Below, one piece after another: positions 43,954 to 54,458 of a stretch of DNA of 64,000 nt (position 1 is its first letter; every line of letters begins with the position of its first letter). Below the pieces are notes generated by a model. It had not been told where the DNA came from. It searched no databases and saw nothing but the letters and a program-made list of their open reading frames with translations. This DNA comes from Onchidella celtica. Taxonomy: Eukaryota; Mollusca; Gastropoda; Systellommatophora; Onchidiidae. The position numbers and the translations under genes were made by a program. The DNA lies in assembly GCA_963931925.1 (NCBI GenBank), contig OZ007570.1, positions 35,849,035 through 35,913,034 of the forward strand, written 5' to 3'.

Positions 43954-46900
43954 CTAAATCAAACGGGACAATACATCAGCTTGTAAATTATCCTCCCCAG
44001 GTATAGCCCGAATAGTAAATTTGTATTCCTGGAGCGCAAGGCTCCATCTGGTTAGTCGAGCATTCTTGGCTCTGTTCGACTTAAGAAACAGTAATGGTCG
44101 ATGATCCGTTTCAATTATAAATTCGGACATTAATAAGTATCGAGAAAATGCATCTACCGCGTAAACAATTGCGAGGCACTCTCGTTCGACAATCGCATAG
44201 CGCGTCTCTTGATCAAGTAATTTCCGGCTTGCATATAAGCACGGTCGCAAGAAACCGTCACGCTGTTGGAGTAACACGGCGCCTATTCCTTTATCTGACG
44301 CATCCGTTCGGACGACGAATGTCTGGCGTATATCGGGTAAAACAAGCAGGGGGAAAGTAGAAAATAAATTCTGAATAGTCTGAAGGGCATCAGCGCACTG
44401 AGGCGTCCAGACGACTCTATTTGGAACATTTTTCCTCGTTAGATCAGATAACGGGGCTGAGAGAGAGGAAAAGTTTGGTATAAATTTCCTGTAATAATTC
44501 AAAAGTCCCAACAAGCTACGGACTTGCTTTTTAGTTTTAGGGGGTTGCAGTTTCAAAATACTGGATATCTTGCGATCGTCTGGAGTCTGAACCCCGTGGG
44601 TTATGGTATGACCCAAAAAGTTTATATGGTGATATCCCAGGAACACTTTACTGGGTCGCGCGGTAAGGTCAGCTCGGCGAAGAGCGGCAAAAACTTCACG
44701 AAGGGCCATTAAGTGGCCAGCCCAATCAGCCTGAAAAATACATATATCATCGAAATATGATAGAACGCAGCGCAGTTCATTTAGTAAGATGTTCATCATG
44801 CGCGCGAACGTGGCTGGTGCAGTAACCAGTCCAAAAGGCATATATTTCCATTGCATCAAACCCAAAGGGGTTTGAAAAGCTGTATATTGTTTACTTCCTT
44901 CTTCGAGAGGAATCTGCCAATATCCTTTGGATAAGTCTATTTTAGAGAAGATACTTGCATTGGATAACCGCGCGAATAAGTCCTCCTGATTGGGAATGGG
45001 TTCCGCATCATAGATGGTTATAGCATTGAGCTTTCTATAGTCAATACAAAAACGCACGGTATCGTCTTTCTTCTTGACCAAGACAATCGGCGAGCAATAC
45101 GGACTTGTTGATCGCTCTATCACGCCTAGCCGTAGCATGGCACGTACTTCTGTAATTATCGTTTCGTGAGCGTGCAGCGGGCGCGGGTACGGTTTAACAA
45201 ACACCGGTACGTCTGTCTGGACTCGTATTACATGTTGGACTAAAGACGTACAACCCGGCAAATCAGTGAACACCGTGGCAAATTCTTGGAGCAGGTGTGT
45301 AAGATCCTGTTTCTGCGACGGCGCAAGCTCATCATTAATATTAACATCGTTTATACTCTCGGTGGCCTGTAATATGGGCAACGATTTGTCGATACTCAAA
45401 GGGTCCTCGTCGTCGACAGTAACTAAAGCCGCGTTGGCCCTTGGGACGACATGAACGGAGTTGTTACGACGATCATCGCTAGGCAGGTACTTTTTCAGCA
45501 TATTAATATGAAATATTTTCCTCTGCCCGCGAATATCTATCAAATAATTCACTCTGGAGAGTCTCTTAAGGACTCTGTATGGTCCCTTCCAAGTTAGAAG
45601 GAGTTTATTTTGCATTTGCGGCAAAAGAACAAGTGTCAGATCTCCGACTGACAAGGCGCGCATTTGGGCGCCCTGATCGCGATAAAATTTTGAAGAACTC
45701 GCTCTAGCGCATGCAAATTGCAGAGCGGTTTTGCATGCATTAATAATTCGTTGTCGGAGATCGACAACATATTGATACGCGCATCGCGTATCATAATCGT
45801 CGGTTTCAGAACCGGCGAACAATTGACTAAGTATGGCCATCGGGCCACGTGGTTTACGTCCGTATAATAACTCAAATGGGGAGAAACCCGTGGACGCGTT
45901 CGGGAGTTCCCTATAGGCGAAGAGAATATCGGGGAGCTGACGGTCCCAGTCTCCAGGTTTGTCGGCGGATACGCGTGCTAGCATAGATTTCATGCTCGCA
46001 TTCCACCGCTCGCAACAACCATTTGACTGCGGATGATAGGGGGACGTTAATTTCTGTTTAATGCCCGCTAATTCTAGTACCTTTTGGTATAGATCAGAGG
46101 TGAATTGTGGTCCTCTGTCTGAAAGAATCTCGGTCGGAAATCCGACTCGCGAGAAAATAGTAACAAGTGCCTCAGCGACATGGTCAGCCGTAATGTCTCT
46201 TAAAGGAATAGCCTCAGGCCAGCGCGTCGCGTAGTCGATTACCGAAAGGATGAATCGATGGCCTCTGTCTGATTTACTAAGAGGACCTACTATGTCAACT
46301 GCGACACGCTCGAATGGTGTTGAGACTGGAGGCATCTCCTGAAGGGGTGCGCGTGATGCTTTACCTTTAGGTGTACGTTTTTGACATACATCGCAGCGCG
46401 CCACAAAACGGTTCACGTCCGCGTATACACCAGGCCAGAAAAAATGAGCCAATATCCGTGATTTGGTTCTGGCTGAACCTTGATGGCCTGAAAATGATGT
46501 ATCATGCGCGAGACGCAGAATGTCGCGACGGAACGACCTAGGCACCACGAGCTGTTCAATGGTCTCACGTTTACTTCGGAAATTTCTGTATAATAATTCA
46601 TTTTTAATGATAAACGGAGAGGCATTTCCGTTCTGAGGCTGAACTTTCGCCAACAGCGGTTTTAGTGATGGATCGCTTTGTTGTTCCTTATAGAAAACTG
46701 TAGGCGTGACATTAAAATCAAACGCAGGGGTTTGTAAATTACCATCCGGTGGACGTTTTGACTGTTGTCGTGTGGTGACACACGCAACGTTTTCGTTCCA
46801 AACTTTTAAATAGCCGTCAGGTGTATCATTGACCTGTGGTAAATTACCAATAATTAGATCGGCAACCGGATTTGGTAATACGCATGCCGTTACGACACCT

Positions 46901-46971
46901 GTAAGAATGGCGTGTCGATGTATATCTCCGCGAGACGGAATCGCTCGACGGAGCCCCCGAAAGTAATGCAA
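43954..46971 (-). CDS. Element B pol: integrase then reverse transcriptase and RNase H
   Basis: 1005 codons from the ATG at 46971, though the start is not real: the first residues are an out-of-frame reading of the protease, and true pol begins at about VTACVLPNPVADLIIGN. Order: integrase HHCC domain (LRLAHDTSFSGHQG, CDVCQK), D,D,E core (VDIVGP near 224, LSDRGPQF near 284, CCERW near 321), GPYRVL C-terminal domain, then reverse transcriptase (KKDDTVRFCIDYRKLN, MPFGLVTAPATFARMM, SYFDDICIF near 739) and RNase H (RTDASDKG near 887, TDHRPLLFL). Ending with DVLSRLI and no integrase after RNase H defines the Gmr1-type order. All catalytic residues I can see are intact. Confidence 0.9.
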   Translation of the reverse strand: MHYFRGLRRAIPSRGDIHRHAILTGVVTACVLPNPVADLIIGNLPQVNDTPDGYLKVWNENVACVTTRQQSKRPPDGNLQTPAFDFNVTPTVFYKEQQSDPSLKPLLAKVQPQNGNASPFIIKNELLYRNFRSKRETIEQLVVPRSFRRDILRLAHDTSFSGHQGSARTKSRILAHFFWPGVYADVNRFVARCDVCQKRTPKGKASRAPLQEMPPVSTPFERVAVDIVGPLSKSDRGHRFILSVIDYATRWPEAIPLRDITADHVAEALVTIFSRVGFPTEILSDRGPQFTSDLYQKVLELAGIKQKLTSPYHPQSNGCCERWNASMKSMLARVSADKPGDWDRQLPDILFAYRELPNASTGFSPFELLYGRKPRGPMAILSQLFAGSETDDYDTRCAYQYVVDLRQRIINACKTALQFACARASSSKFYRDQGAQMRALSVGDLTLVLLPQMQNKLLLTWKGPYRVLKRLSRVNYLIDIRGQRKIFHINMLKKYLPSDDRRNNSVHVVPRANAALVTVDDEDPLSIDKSLPILQATESINDVNINDELAPSQKQDLTHLLQEFATVFTDLPGCTSLVQHVIRVQTDVPVFVKPYPRPLHAHETIITEVRAMLRLGVIERSTSPYCSPIVLVKKKDDTVRFCIDYRKLNAITIYDAEPIPNQEDLFARLSNASIFSKIDLSKGYWQIPLEEGSKQYTAFQTPLGLMQWKYMPFGLVTAPATFARMMNILLNELRCVLSYFDDICIFQADWAGHLMALREVFAALRRADLTARPSKVFLGYHHINFLGHTITHGVQTPDDRKISSILKLQPPKTKKQVRSLLGLLNYYRKFIPNFSSLSAPLSDLTRKNVPNRVVWTPQCADALQTIQNLFSTFPLLVLPDIRQTFVVRTDASDKGIGAVLLQQRDGFLRPCLYASRKLLDQETRYAIVERECLAIVYAVDAFSRYLLMSEFIIETDHRPLLFLKSNRAKNARLTRWSLALQEYKFTIRAIPGEDNLQADVLSRLI

Positions 46972-48467
46972 GTTGCCTGTTGGTCAATCAGCTGGGTCGG
47001 TCTGACCAGTGATTCCCTAACACCGATAGTGGTGCAACCTGAATCGCGTAAGACAGACGCGGGTATGGCGTTAACATGACCCTCATATAAGGTCAATGAC
47101 CCGTGTTGATGGAGGGCCGACATAACCGGAACGGTGCCCGTCATGGGCGACGTGAGTTCAACGTTACGGCTACTCTGTGCAGCCGGAACAATGACGGTGC
47201 AAGCATTTGCAGCTTCAAACTTAACCCTACAATATTTTGACGTATGACCTGGTTTATTGCACCGATAACACCTAGTGCTGTCATATATATTACGTCTGGG
47301 TTGCATTGGAAGTGTATTATATGGGTTATTATAATATGTCCAAGGAGGTGGACATGGTGGGCTCTGATAATGGTAGCCCTCATTAACGTCATGACGCGGT
47401 GGACCTGAATAGCGAATAAAATGTCCCCGAGTGGGAGGTCCAGCACGGCTTGGAAAACCGCGAGCTTTATTGGGCGGCGGTTCGGAATATGCACGCGGAG
47501 GCGGCGTCTGGCGATGAACTGGTCGAGAATTTCTTGTACCCATAGGCGCAGTTCCACCGACTCCGGCATAAAACGGTTTGCTAGTTTTGGCTTTAGCCAG
47601 CGAACGATTAGGGTGTGCGGACGCGTACTGTTCTACTAAGGACGTGATTTCCGCTAACGTCTTAGGTGCCCACTCCTTAATGTGGGAGACTAGTTCTGAA
47701 TGGCACGCGTTAAATATTTGGTCCTTCAGAACGAGCTCATAAAGCCCTTTAAAATTACCGTCAGCGACACCGGCCAGCTGAATCCAGCGGTCTAAGTAGT
47801 GCTTTAGGCGGTCGACATACGTTGAAAAATTTTCGGACGGGTCTGGCTTACAACTCCGGAATCTTTGGTGAAAACCGTCCTCGGTGTGTTGAAAACGCTT
47901 TAAAAGAGCCTTTTTAAGGATGTCGTAATTTTTAGAATCCTCGATGTTGAGGCCATGGAATACCTCAAGTGCACGTCCCGTTAATAAATTTGCAAGGCAC
48001 GAAGTCCATTCAGTTCTTTCCCATCCGGCGGCTACCGCGTGGAGCTCAAAACGATGAATATAAGAATCGATCTGGTCGACCTTATCATTATAGGTTGGAA
48101 GCTTTGGTTTTGCTTTAACATTATTCGTTGGAACACTTGGAGCCGCGGTCGGTTGGTCTCCTTGCAGCTCTAATTTCTTTAGGGCAATTTCGTGCTCTCG
48201 ATGAGCCGCTTTGTCGGCTCTTTCTTCTTTTTCTCTTTGTCGTTCTCTTTCTTCTTTTTCTTTTTCTCGTTCGCGTTCCGCGGCCTTCTCGGCTCTTTCT
48301 TCTTTTTCTTGTTCTCGTTTGCGTTCCGCGGCCTTCTCGGCTCTTTCTGCGGCACGCTCTTCTCTAGCTAGGTCTTCTTTTAGTCTACTCTCGCACCAAG
48401 AAGCCAGCTGGTCCTCGGGTATGCCTAACAGCTTCGCTGAATTTATATAGGAAGTGTAATCGGCCAT
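46890..48467 (-). CDS. Element B gag and N-terminal protease
   Basis: 525 codons from ATG 48467 (MADYTSYINSAKLLGIPEDQ). A strongly charged E/R/K stretch (about 30-100) is likely coiled coil. It is followed by a Gag core with FHQRFRSCKPDPSENFSTYV, an arginine/proline-rich linker, one CCHC knuckle CYRCNKPGHTSKYC (about 398) and a retropepsin block VLRDSGCTTIG (Asp near 473, DSG instead of DTG). The frame stops at 46890 inside the protease, just after YIDTPFLQV. The rest of the protease is in the -1 frame and continues into pol. In element A the same junction is uninterrupted, so a one-base loss is more likely than programmed frameshifting. Confidence 0.87.
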   Translation of the reverse strand: MADYTSYINSAKLLGIPEDQLASWCESRLKEDLAREERAAERAEKAAERKREQEKEERAEKAAEREREKEKEERERQREKEERADKAAHREHEIALKKLELQGDQPTAAPSVPTNNVKAKPKLPTYNDKVDQIDSYIHRFELHAVAAGWERTEWTSCLANLLTGRALEVFHGLNIEDSKNYDILKKALLKRFQHTEDGFHQRFRSCKPDPSENFSTYVDRLKHYLDRWIQLAGVADGNFKGLYELVLKDQIFNACHSELVSHIKEWAPKTLAEITSLVEQYASAHPNRSLAKAKTSKPFYAGVGGTAPMGTRNSRPVHRQTPPPRAYSEPPPNKARGFPSRAGPPTRGHFIRYSGPPRHDVNEGYHYQSPPCPPPWTYYNNPYNTLPMQPRRNIYDSTRCYRCNKPGHTSKYCRVKFEAANACTVIVPAAQSSRNVELTSPMTGTVPVMSALHQHGSLTLYEGHVNAIPASVLRDSGCTTIGVRESLVRPTQLIDQQATCITFGGSVERFRLAEIYIDTPFLQVS

Positions 48468-49869
48468 TATGATTAGTTACACTCACAATAGGTCTCTACA
48501 GGAGATCTATTAATGTTAATGGACAGGTATCCGGATAAATTCACGCAATAACCCGTCTGACAGTGTACTATGTTATCACTGTAGTATTTACGTTAATCCG
48601 ATACGCGATAAAAAATATTTACTTATTTAACTCCGCGATTATTAATCCCTGAGGCAATTTGCACTCGTCGGGTCGACGTCACTAGTAGACGACAACATAC
48701 AAACAATGTTCCTTCTTCAATGAAATCGCAGTGTCCTTACTGTTATCACTGCCGATGTAATATATAATTACATGTGAATCAACGAATATTAGATCGTTGA
48801 TTAATATTTTTAGCTATTTTTCTATAGCTCTTGTATAATTGCAATTGCAAGGTAATTTTATTACCTGAAGTTCTCTTTAAAGAACAATAACTTCAGTAAA
48901 TATATACTGGATATTCAAGGCAGGTGCACAACTGCACTTGAATGGGGAATCAATATTCCCAATATATAAATATATACCCTGGCGTATCAGCCTTATACGT
49001 CACAATAACCAGATAAACTCAATCAATGCGTCAATGTAGACACATGACTCACACAGGCATTATATTAAACAAAGGAATGTACCAACAACATAATGATAAA
49101 GGTCTAATGAAAAAAAAATACACCAAACACGACGCTAGACAAACAAGAAAAGACGAATGATAACAGACCCTACAAGTTCTGAATATAATTACAGATAGGT
49201 GAGAAGAGAACAAGAGAGACGTCTTCCCAAAGAGACGAGGAAGATGTGAACGCCACAATCTAAACAAATATAGAGGTCCCTAACAAAGACTATTCTCACG
49301 AATGCGAATCCTCACTGTTTTAATCACCACTGGTTGTTGCGAGACCGCAGACGTTGTCGTCGAAACGGCAAAATCGGCGACCAAGCCACCACTTTGGCAC
49401 AGAGGACACGCACACGTAAGAACCCTCGCCGACCTCCCGCAGTTTTAACAAAGAAGAAAAGTATAAAAAGCCTGTAAAACACGAGGAGGAACACTCAACT
49501 CCCCAGACGCAGACAAAATTTTAGGATGGAATCACTTAACTTTCAAGGAACTGGGTGGTAATTCCTTTAGCCCTTGCGTACACCACATTCAGTCTTTTTT
49601 GTCTTTCACCGTTCTAAGTTCTGTTCTGTAGTCTCCCTGGCCTCGGTCATCGGGCCAATGGGAGAGCAGCGACATATGTGGAAGTAAAAATAACAAAGCA
49701 GTATACAAAACTAAATAATAAATAATTTTAAACTAGCTCAACGTGCGACACCCCGTGAGCGACGGATCATGAAAAGAACAAAAATGTAATGCAAACAAAG
49801 AGAAAAGGTGATTATAATCTAACGAATTTAAGAAATTAAGGATTAAGAAATTTGGTAAGTCCCCTCCAG
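48468..49869 (-). other. Element B 5' leader and primer site
   Basis: 1.4 kb between the 5' LTR and gag. It starts (minus strand) ctggaggggacttacc, in the position of a primer binding site. I cannot assign the tRNA. The rest shows no coding potential. Confidence 0.6.
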
Positions 49870-51079
49870 TGTCGCGATGTGGGTTAGATGGGGAGAATTC
49901 GACTGACACTCTTTCGAGGTCCGCTCCCACAATCGACGAACACACAAAAAAAATACTTGCACTCTAAAAACTAAATAAATCAATTGCTTTGATTTTTAGC
50001 AGAACTGTAGGGCAGTTTAATTACAGGAATTAATGTAACAAATATAATTATAAATATAAATATCAATTCAAAGGCAACTGAATCTAACTAATGAAACTAC
50101 AGCTTTCTATAAAGACTAACTTATTCACTCTAACTACTTGCAGGTCATATGAGTTATATGCCAAATAGAATCCGCGCACGTGGCGACGGATATAACAGTT
50201 TAAATTCTATTAATTCAATGAGACATGTTATGATATGGACATTTCCTCTAGACACGCCATGGAGAATGCTTGTACAACCATGCGTTGTCTGGCGGTAGCT
50301 CTGAAACTGTCTTCAAAAGTAAGTAGAACGGTTCACTTTCATCATTACAAATTAGTATGAACTCTCACCATTAGGCCCTCACTGGGAGTGAGAGCGCTGG
50401 ATGTAAACGCTGTGGGTTCATATCAAACCAAGTAGCTTAGGCTCTGGAGCTTTAAAATCATGCTCCTCACAATATGGACTGCTCAACTGCGTCTCTTATG
50501 TCTCTCATCTGGCTGAGGACTATCGCCGTCCACCTCGTAAATGGATTGTCTACATGTGGCCTCTATCTAAGCTCTGCACGGGTTTAAATACTAAAGCTAT
50601 GTCTCGACCTTCCGTCCAGATTCATACATTTGATTGGTGCAGCCGGTGGGAGCTCAGCCTGCAATACTAATTTATGCTTGTCATGGCCTTGCGCCAAAAT
50701 CAAGGTCAATTTTACGGTCTAGACAAAATTTAAAATGCGAAACATTAACTACTAAAATCTTCAAACCCCGTGCTTTCTACTCTTATGCACGAATTTCCGA
50801 ACGCCAACTAAGCGTCTAAATAAACTACCTTTACTCGCCCCTTATCTATGTTAATCAAAATCACGGGGTCGAGAACTGCTCTGTCATTCCTAGCTATACA
50901 TTTATTCTGTCTCGCCCCTCCTTCTCTCCATCCATCAGAAAAAAGGTGTTTCAAAACAAACTGTTCACGAGAACAGCTCAAGGACAAATTACGCTAGTTA
51001 TAATCAACAAGATCGTAAAAATTAACTCACTGACGTCGTGACCTAGCACGGCATTTATGATCCTAATGTGATCGTGACA
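49870..51079 (-). repeat. Element B 5' LTR
   Basis: 1210 bp. Minus strand TGTCACGATCAC to CACATCGCGACA. A TATA-like agtatttaaacccg lies roughly 500 bases into the LTR. The long open frames inside are shared with the 3' LTR and are not genes. Confidence 0.9.
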
Positions 51080-51084
51080 CTTTG

Positions 51085-52052
51085 TATTATGAAAGGCAAC
51101 AGCTTGTTTTGTTATTGCTGCTGCTGCTACCACTGCTGCTGCTGCTGCTGTTGTTGTTGTTGTTGTTGTTGTTGTTACTGATGCTGCTGCTGCTGCTGGT
51201 GGTGGTGGTACTATTTGCTGCTGTTGTTGCTGATGATGATGATGATACTGCTTTTTTGTGCGCAGTGGTAAACCTCGCTGCTGGGACACATTTTCATTGT
51301 AATAATGTTACATTATTAAAAATAAATTATATAAAAAAAGAATACATTTAACATAACAGATAACAAGAATTATGCAAAATGATATCTCCTCCCCCACTCT
51401 CGCCCTCTCTCTCTCCCCTCACCCCCTCTCCCCTCACATCCCTCCACCTCTCCCACAAAAAAAAAATGCATTGTAGCTGTTCTGTTATATAAAACATAAG
51501 CCTTGACATTAAAGATTGGTTTTGTTGTTGTTGTTGTTGTTGTTGTTACTTTCGTAATGGTGTTGGTAGTGGTGGTGGTGTGATGGTTGGTGTTGTTGCT
51601 GCTGTATTGTTGTCGTCGTTGTTGTTTCTATTGTTGTTGTTGCTGTTGTAGTAGTTGTTGTTTCTGTTGTTGTTGTTGTTGTTCCCAGTTGGTGGTGTTG
51701 GCGGTGGTGGTGACGATGACGAAGTGGTGTTGGTTGATGATGGTGGTTGTGGCCCTAATGCACCGCCGCTATGCTGGCTTCTTCTATAATGAGCTTCGTA
51801 GATCTAGATCAAGACGTAGATCTAGAACTAGATCTAGATCTCTTGATCAAGATCTAGCGCTAGATTTCGGCGTACTCCGTTATGGTCCCACATGTGTTGA
51901 TATCAGGGTTCTTTTGTGTTGATATTTTCTATCTAGAGTCTAGATCTACACATCTGATCTAGACCTAGAAGGAGAACGTTTAAAAATACCGACTAGATAG
52001 GCTTTTATTACTTTATAGATATAATTAAAACAAAAAGCAATGACTAACTGAC
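51085..52052 (-). other. P-element intron with trinucleotide repeats
   Basis: Between the THAP first exon and element B. Contains TGC/TTG arrays (51108-51245, 51518-51545, 51585-51690), a CT-rich block (51386-51455), and a cluster of tagatctag palindromes (51797-51865, 51929-51972). No coding evidence. Confidence 0.7.
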
Positions 52053-52171
52053 CTTTCACTATCAAGTGGAAAACGAAAATATGCAATGCCTTGAGTTTTT
52101 GCTCTTGTTTGGTTGCAATTTATGGCAGAGCACCACTGTGAGCGTGACCTGCTTTTTCGTTTGCTAGCCAT
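52053..52171 (-). CDS. P-element-like transposase, first exon (THAP N-terminus)
   Basis: ATG at 52171, 39 codons plus two bases, donor gtcagt at 52052. Starts MASKRKSRSRSQWC; the C-x4-C pair in WCSAINC and AYFRFPLDSE are the N-terminal zinc ligands and the conserved FP block of a THAP zinc finger. Joining to the exon ending at 32035 completes Arg and runs into CKRWVVN in frame. THAP fingers bind the transposon ends in P elements, so this is the DNA-recognition half of the transposase. It is too short and split to stand out as an open frame. Confidence 0.85.
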
Positions 52172-53217
52172 TTTGTCTCTAACGCGCTTAGCACAGATAA
52201 CTCGACTGGTGTGTTATGCATCAACTATTGCCTAGAGTGCTTCCTCTTGGTTATACGCTCTTTGTGGTCATACTCATTTACGGTGAGAGGGGCTATTTTC
52301 TACTGACCAAACCACATCTGGACGGGAGATAGAGGAAATTTGATTGAAGATTTGGATTCAGCGGCCTTAAATTAACAAAGTCATCGAGCAGAATTTGTTT
52401 ATTTTGAAAGAGAACAATTTTTAAATTTTTAAAATCATTTTAAAGACATGATAATTTAAAATGTTTAAAGCGAGCATCTGGTCAACTCAGTTTCAATCTG
52501 CACAATTCCACGTGGTGCAGTGAGTAGTGTGCTGCGACCCCACAGTTTTTCTGTGGTTTTTATGATATTTAGTGAGTAGTGTGAGCAGAAAAAAGGTACA
52601 AATAAAACCTACCAGGCGCAATGCACCGAAATTGTAGGCGGCCTTTATGTGTAGCATATGCGCTCTAAGTGGTAACCGAAAGCTCCAACCTATAGGCGCC
52701 GACTTATTAGGTGGCCTTTCTGTGGTCACATGAAAGTGGGATGAAAGTGGAGTCCCCCTTCATTATCTGTGCCAATTTCATGTCAGCATCGGCTTTGTCG
52801 AGCGCAATAATACTTTTTTTTTATTCTGTCCATCCAGCCACTCTTTCACTTCATCAAATAAGAAATTGATTACTGAAAGCTTGATATTAGCAGAGAGTAT
52901 GTACCAGTATGTAACAAGAGGGATCGCTATTGGTTGATTGCAGTCGGAAACACGATAGGCTCGGTGAAACCCCTGTAAGAACAGAGCTAAAAGTAGGTCA
53001 GCGCAGTAAATGATTACCTGTTTATACAGTTCCTGTAGGAGAAAGAGCTTCCCGACAACTTTTTTACAGTTCAATCTCCCCAACAATATGGAGAAAACAC
53101 AGTGCGTAGATCTACTCAATATTTATGGTACAGTCAGCCCTTTCCAAAACCTTGTTTATCTCCCCAACAACATGGAGAAGCATGGTACAGACAAAAATGG
53201 CAAAAAGAAAAAGTTAT
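52172..53217. other. P-element 5' flank and unassigned sequence
   Basis: To about 52728 this should be the promoter side of the P element. Beyond lies unassigned sequence with partial local repeats (tctccccaacaayatggaga at 53071 and 53157, and tatggtacag repeated three times). Confidence 0.4.
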
Positions 53218-54458
53218 GGTACAGCCGGAAGAACCCGTTTTCGGCCCAGATAAAAAAATTCGTACCCGGTTTCGGCCCGCTGACACACCCATTTTCTTAC
53301 CCGTTTTCGGCCCACTGTTTTTCCTTCATATTCTCACTAAATCTTCAAGCTCTCGAGTATCGATATGTTTTCGCTCAAAAATGACTAAATCTGCCCTTCT
53401 CTATCCGTGGATGACTAGTTTATATTATATTGATGAGGAACACACTCATGATAATGCATGCAGGCTAATTTTTTTTCTTTGAAAACCCCGCGTTACGTTT
53501 GAAGGTTTGAAGGTCTTCCTCGTGCAGAAATTGTGTTTTGTGGGCGAGTCAAAGACAGCGGTGAGGCAGCCAAGGAAAAAAACCAGTAGCACACTAGATC
53601 TACTGTATTCATTAACAAACAAATGTGTTCGAGGATCACTTTGTCTAAAGCATTCAGAGAATATGGAAGGCACTGTCACAAATAGAGGAAATGTCGGCCT
53701 GATGGTTGAAACATACAGATTTTGCAAATAGAGAACGACAACCTCAACAATCGAGTGGAGGTTTATAAGGAGGAACAGTTGCAAAGCACGCCGCACTACA
53801 GACGTGGAAATAACGGTCCTACTTTCAAGTTCACTCTCACACAATCATCCAGCACTGAGTGAGGAAGAAATGTGGAAGCACAAAGCTTGGCAGACTTGCA
53901 AAAGAAAGGCAGAATAAGACCCGATATTGCGACATTCCAAGATAATTTGTCAAGAACTGAGTGGATGGGGGATAGAAAATTTGAACTACAAACACATGAA
54001 AGATCTACAAAACGCCATAAGTGAGAAGAGGCTGAATTTGAGACCGGCTCTTTCCAAGAGCAAAGAGGAAACCTGTTTTGCTCTCTTAGAGGAGTTGAAC
54101 AAAGTGGACTCGAAATTTACAAAGACACAAGACGGAGAAATCATGATACAGCCAGCGGATGTCCAGTCAAACATCGTCATGGTTTCAGCAGAATCAAACG
54201 CTCCCTTTCTCGTTTCTCTGTTCACCAGATGTTGAAATTTTCGCCGACGCACATTCAAATTTTGTCCACGGCATTTTTTTCAAGTGTCAATGCTGAGCAC
54301 CCCGAAAGATTCCTGTCAAAAGTTCAACCTTCACTTAGGAAACAAGACATCCCACCTGGATTTTGAAAAGACTGCTGTCAGCAGTCAAAGAAGTTTTCCC
54401 AGACAGTTTCGTCAAAGGATGTCAGTTTCATCTGGCCCTGTCATGTTGGAGATAGATC

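Larger units (their letters stand above)
32058..51079 (-). mobile_element. Element B: Gmr1-type LTR retrotransposon, interrupted
   Basis: 5' LTR at 49870-51079 and 3' LTR split into 32058-33030 and 43108-43349. Target duplication ctttg (plus-strand sense) at 32053-32057 and 51080-51084. Polypurine tract next to the 3' LTR (minus strand ggggtgggggatg, 43350-43362). Gag-protease and pol frames are on the minus strand. Excluding the two nested insertions it is about 8.9 kb. By eye the LTRs differ at about eight positions, implying a fairly young insertion. It sits in the intron of the P-element transposase gene. Confidence 0.9.
27875..52728 (-). mobile_element. P-element-like DNA transposon, host of the nested block
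   Basis: Proposed ends are inverted repeats tgaccacataaaggccacc (27875-27893) and its near-complement ggtggcctttctgtggtca (52710-52728), one mismatch. Between them lie, on the minus strand, a THAP first exon, an intron and a long P-type transposase exon. Net of the insertions the element would be about 4.9 kb. No 8-bp target duplication is visible at these ends, so the exact boundaries are tentative. The coding content is much more certain than the termini. The intron and 3' end carry many trinucleotide repeats. Confidence 0.55.

Noticed and set aside
49733-50819. Open frames in the element B 5' LTR, repeated at 31606-33008
   Set aside because: They lie in the LTR and occur in both LTR copies; no protein family is indicated.
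51082-51922. Leucine- or cysteine-rich plus-strand frames
   Set aside because: TGC/TTG repeat translation in the P-element intron.
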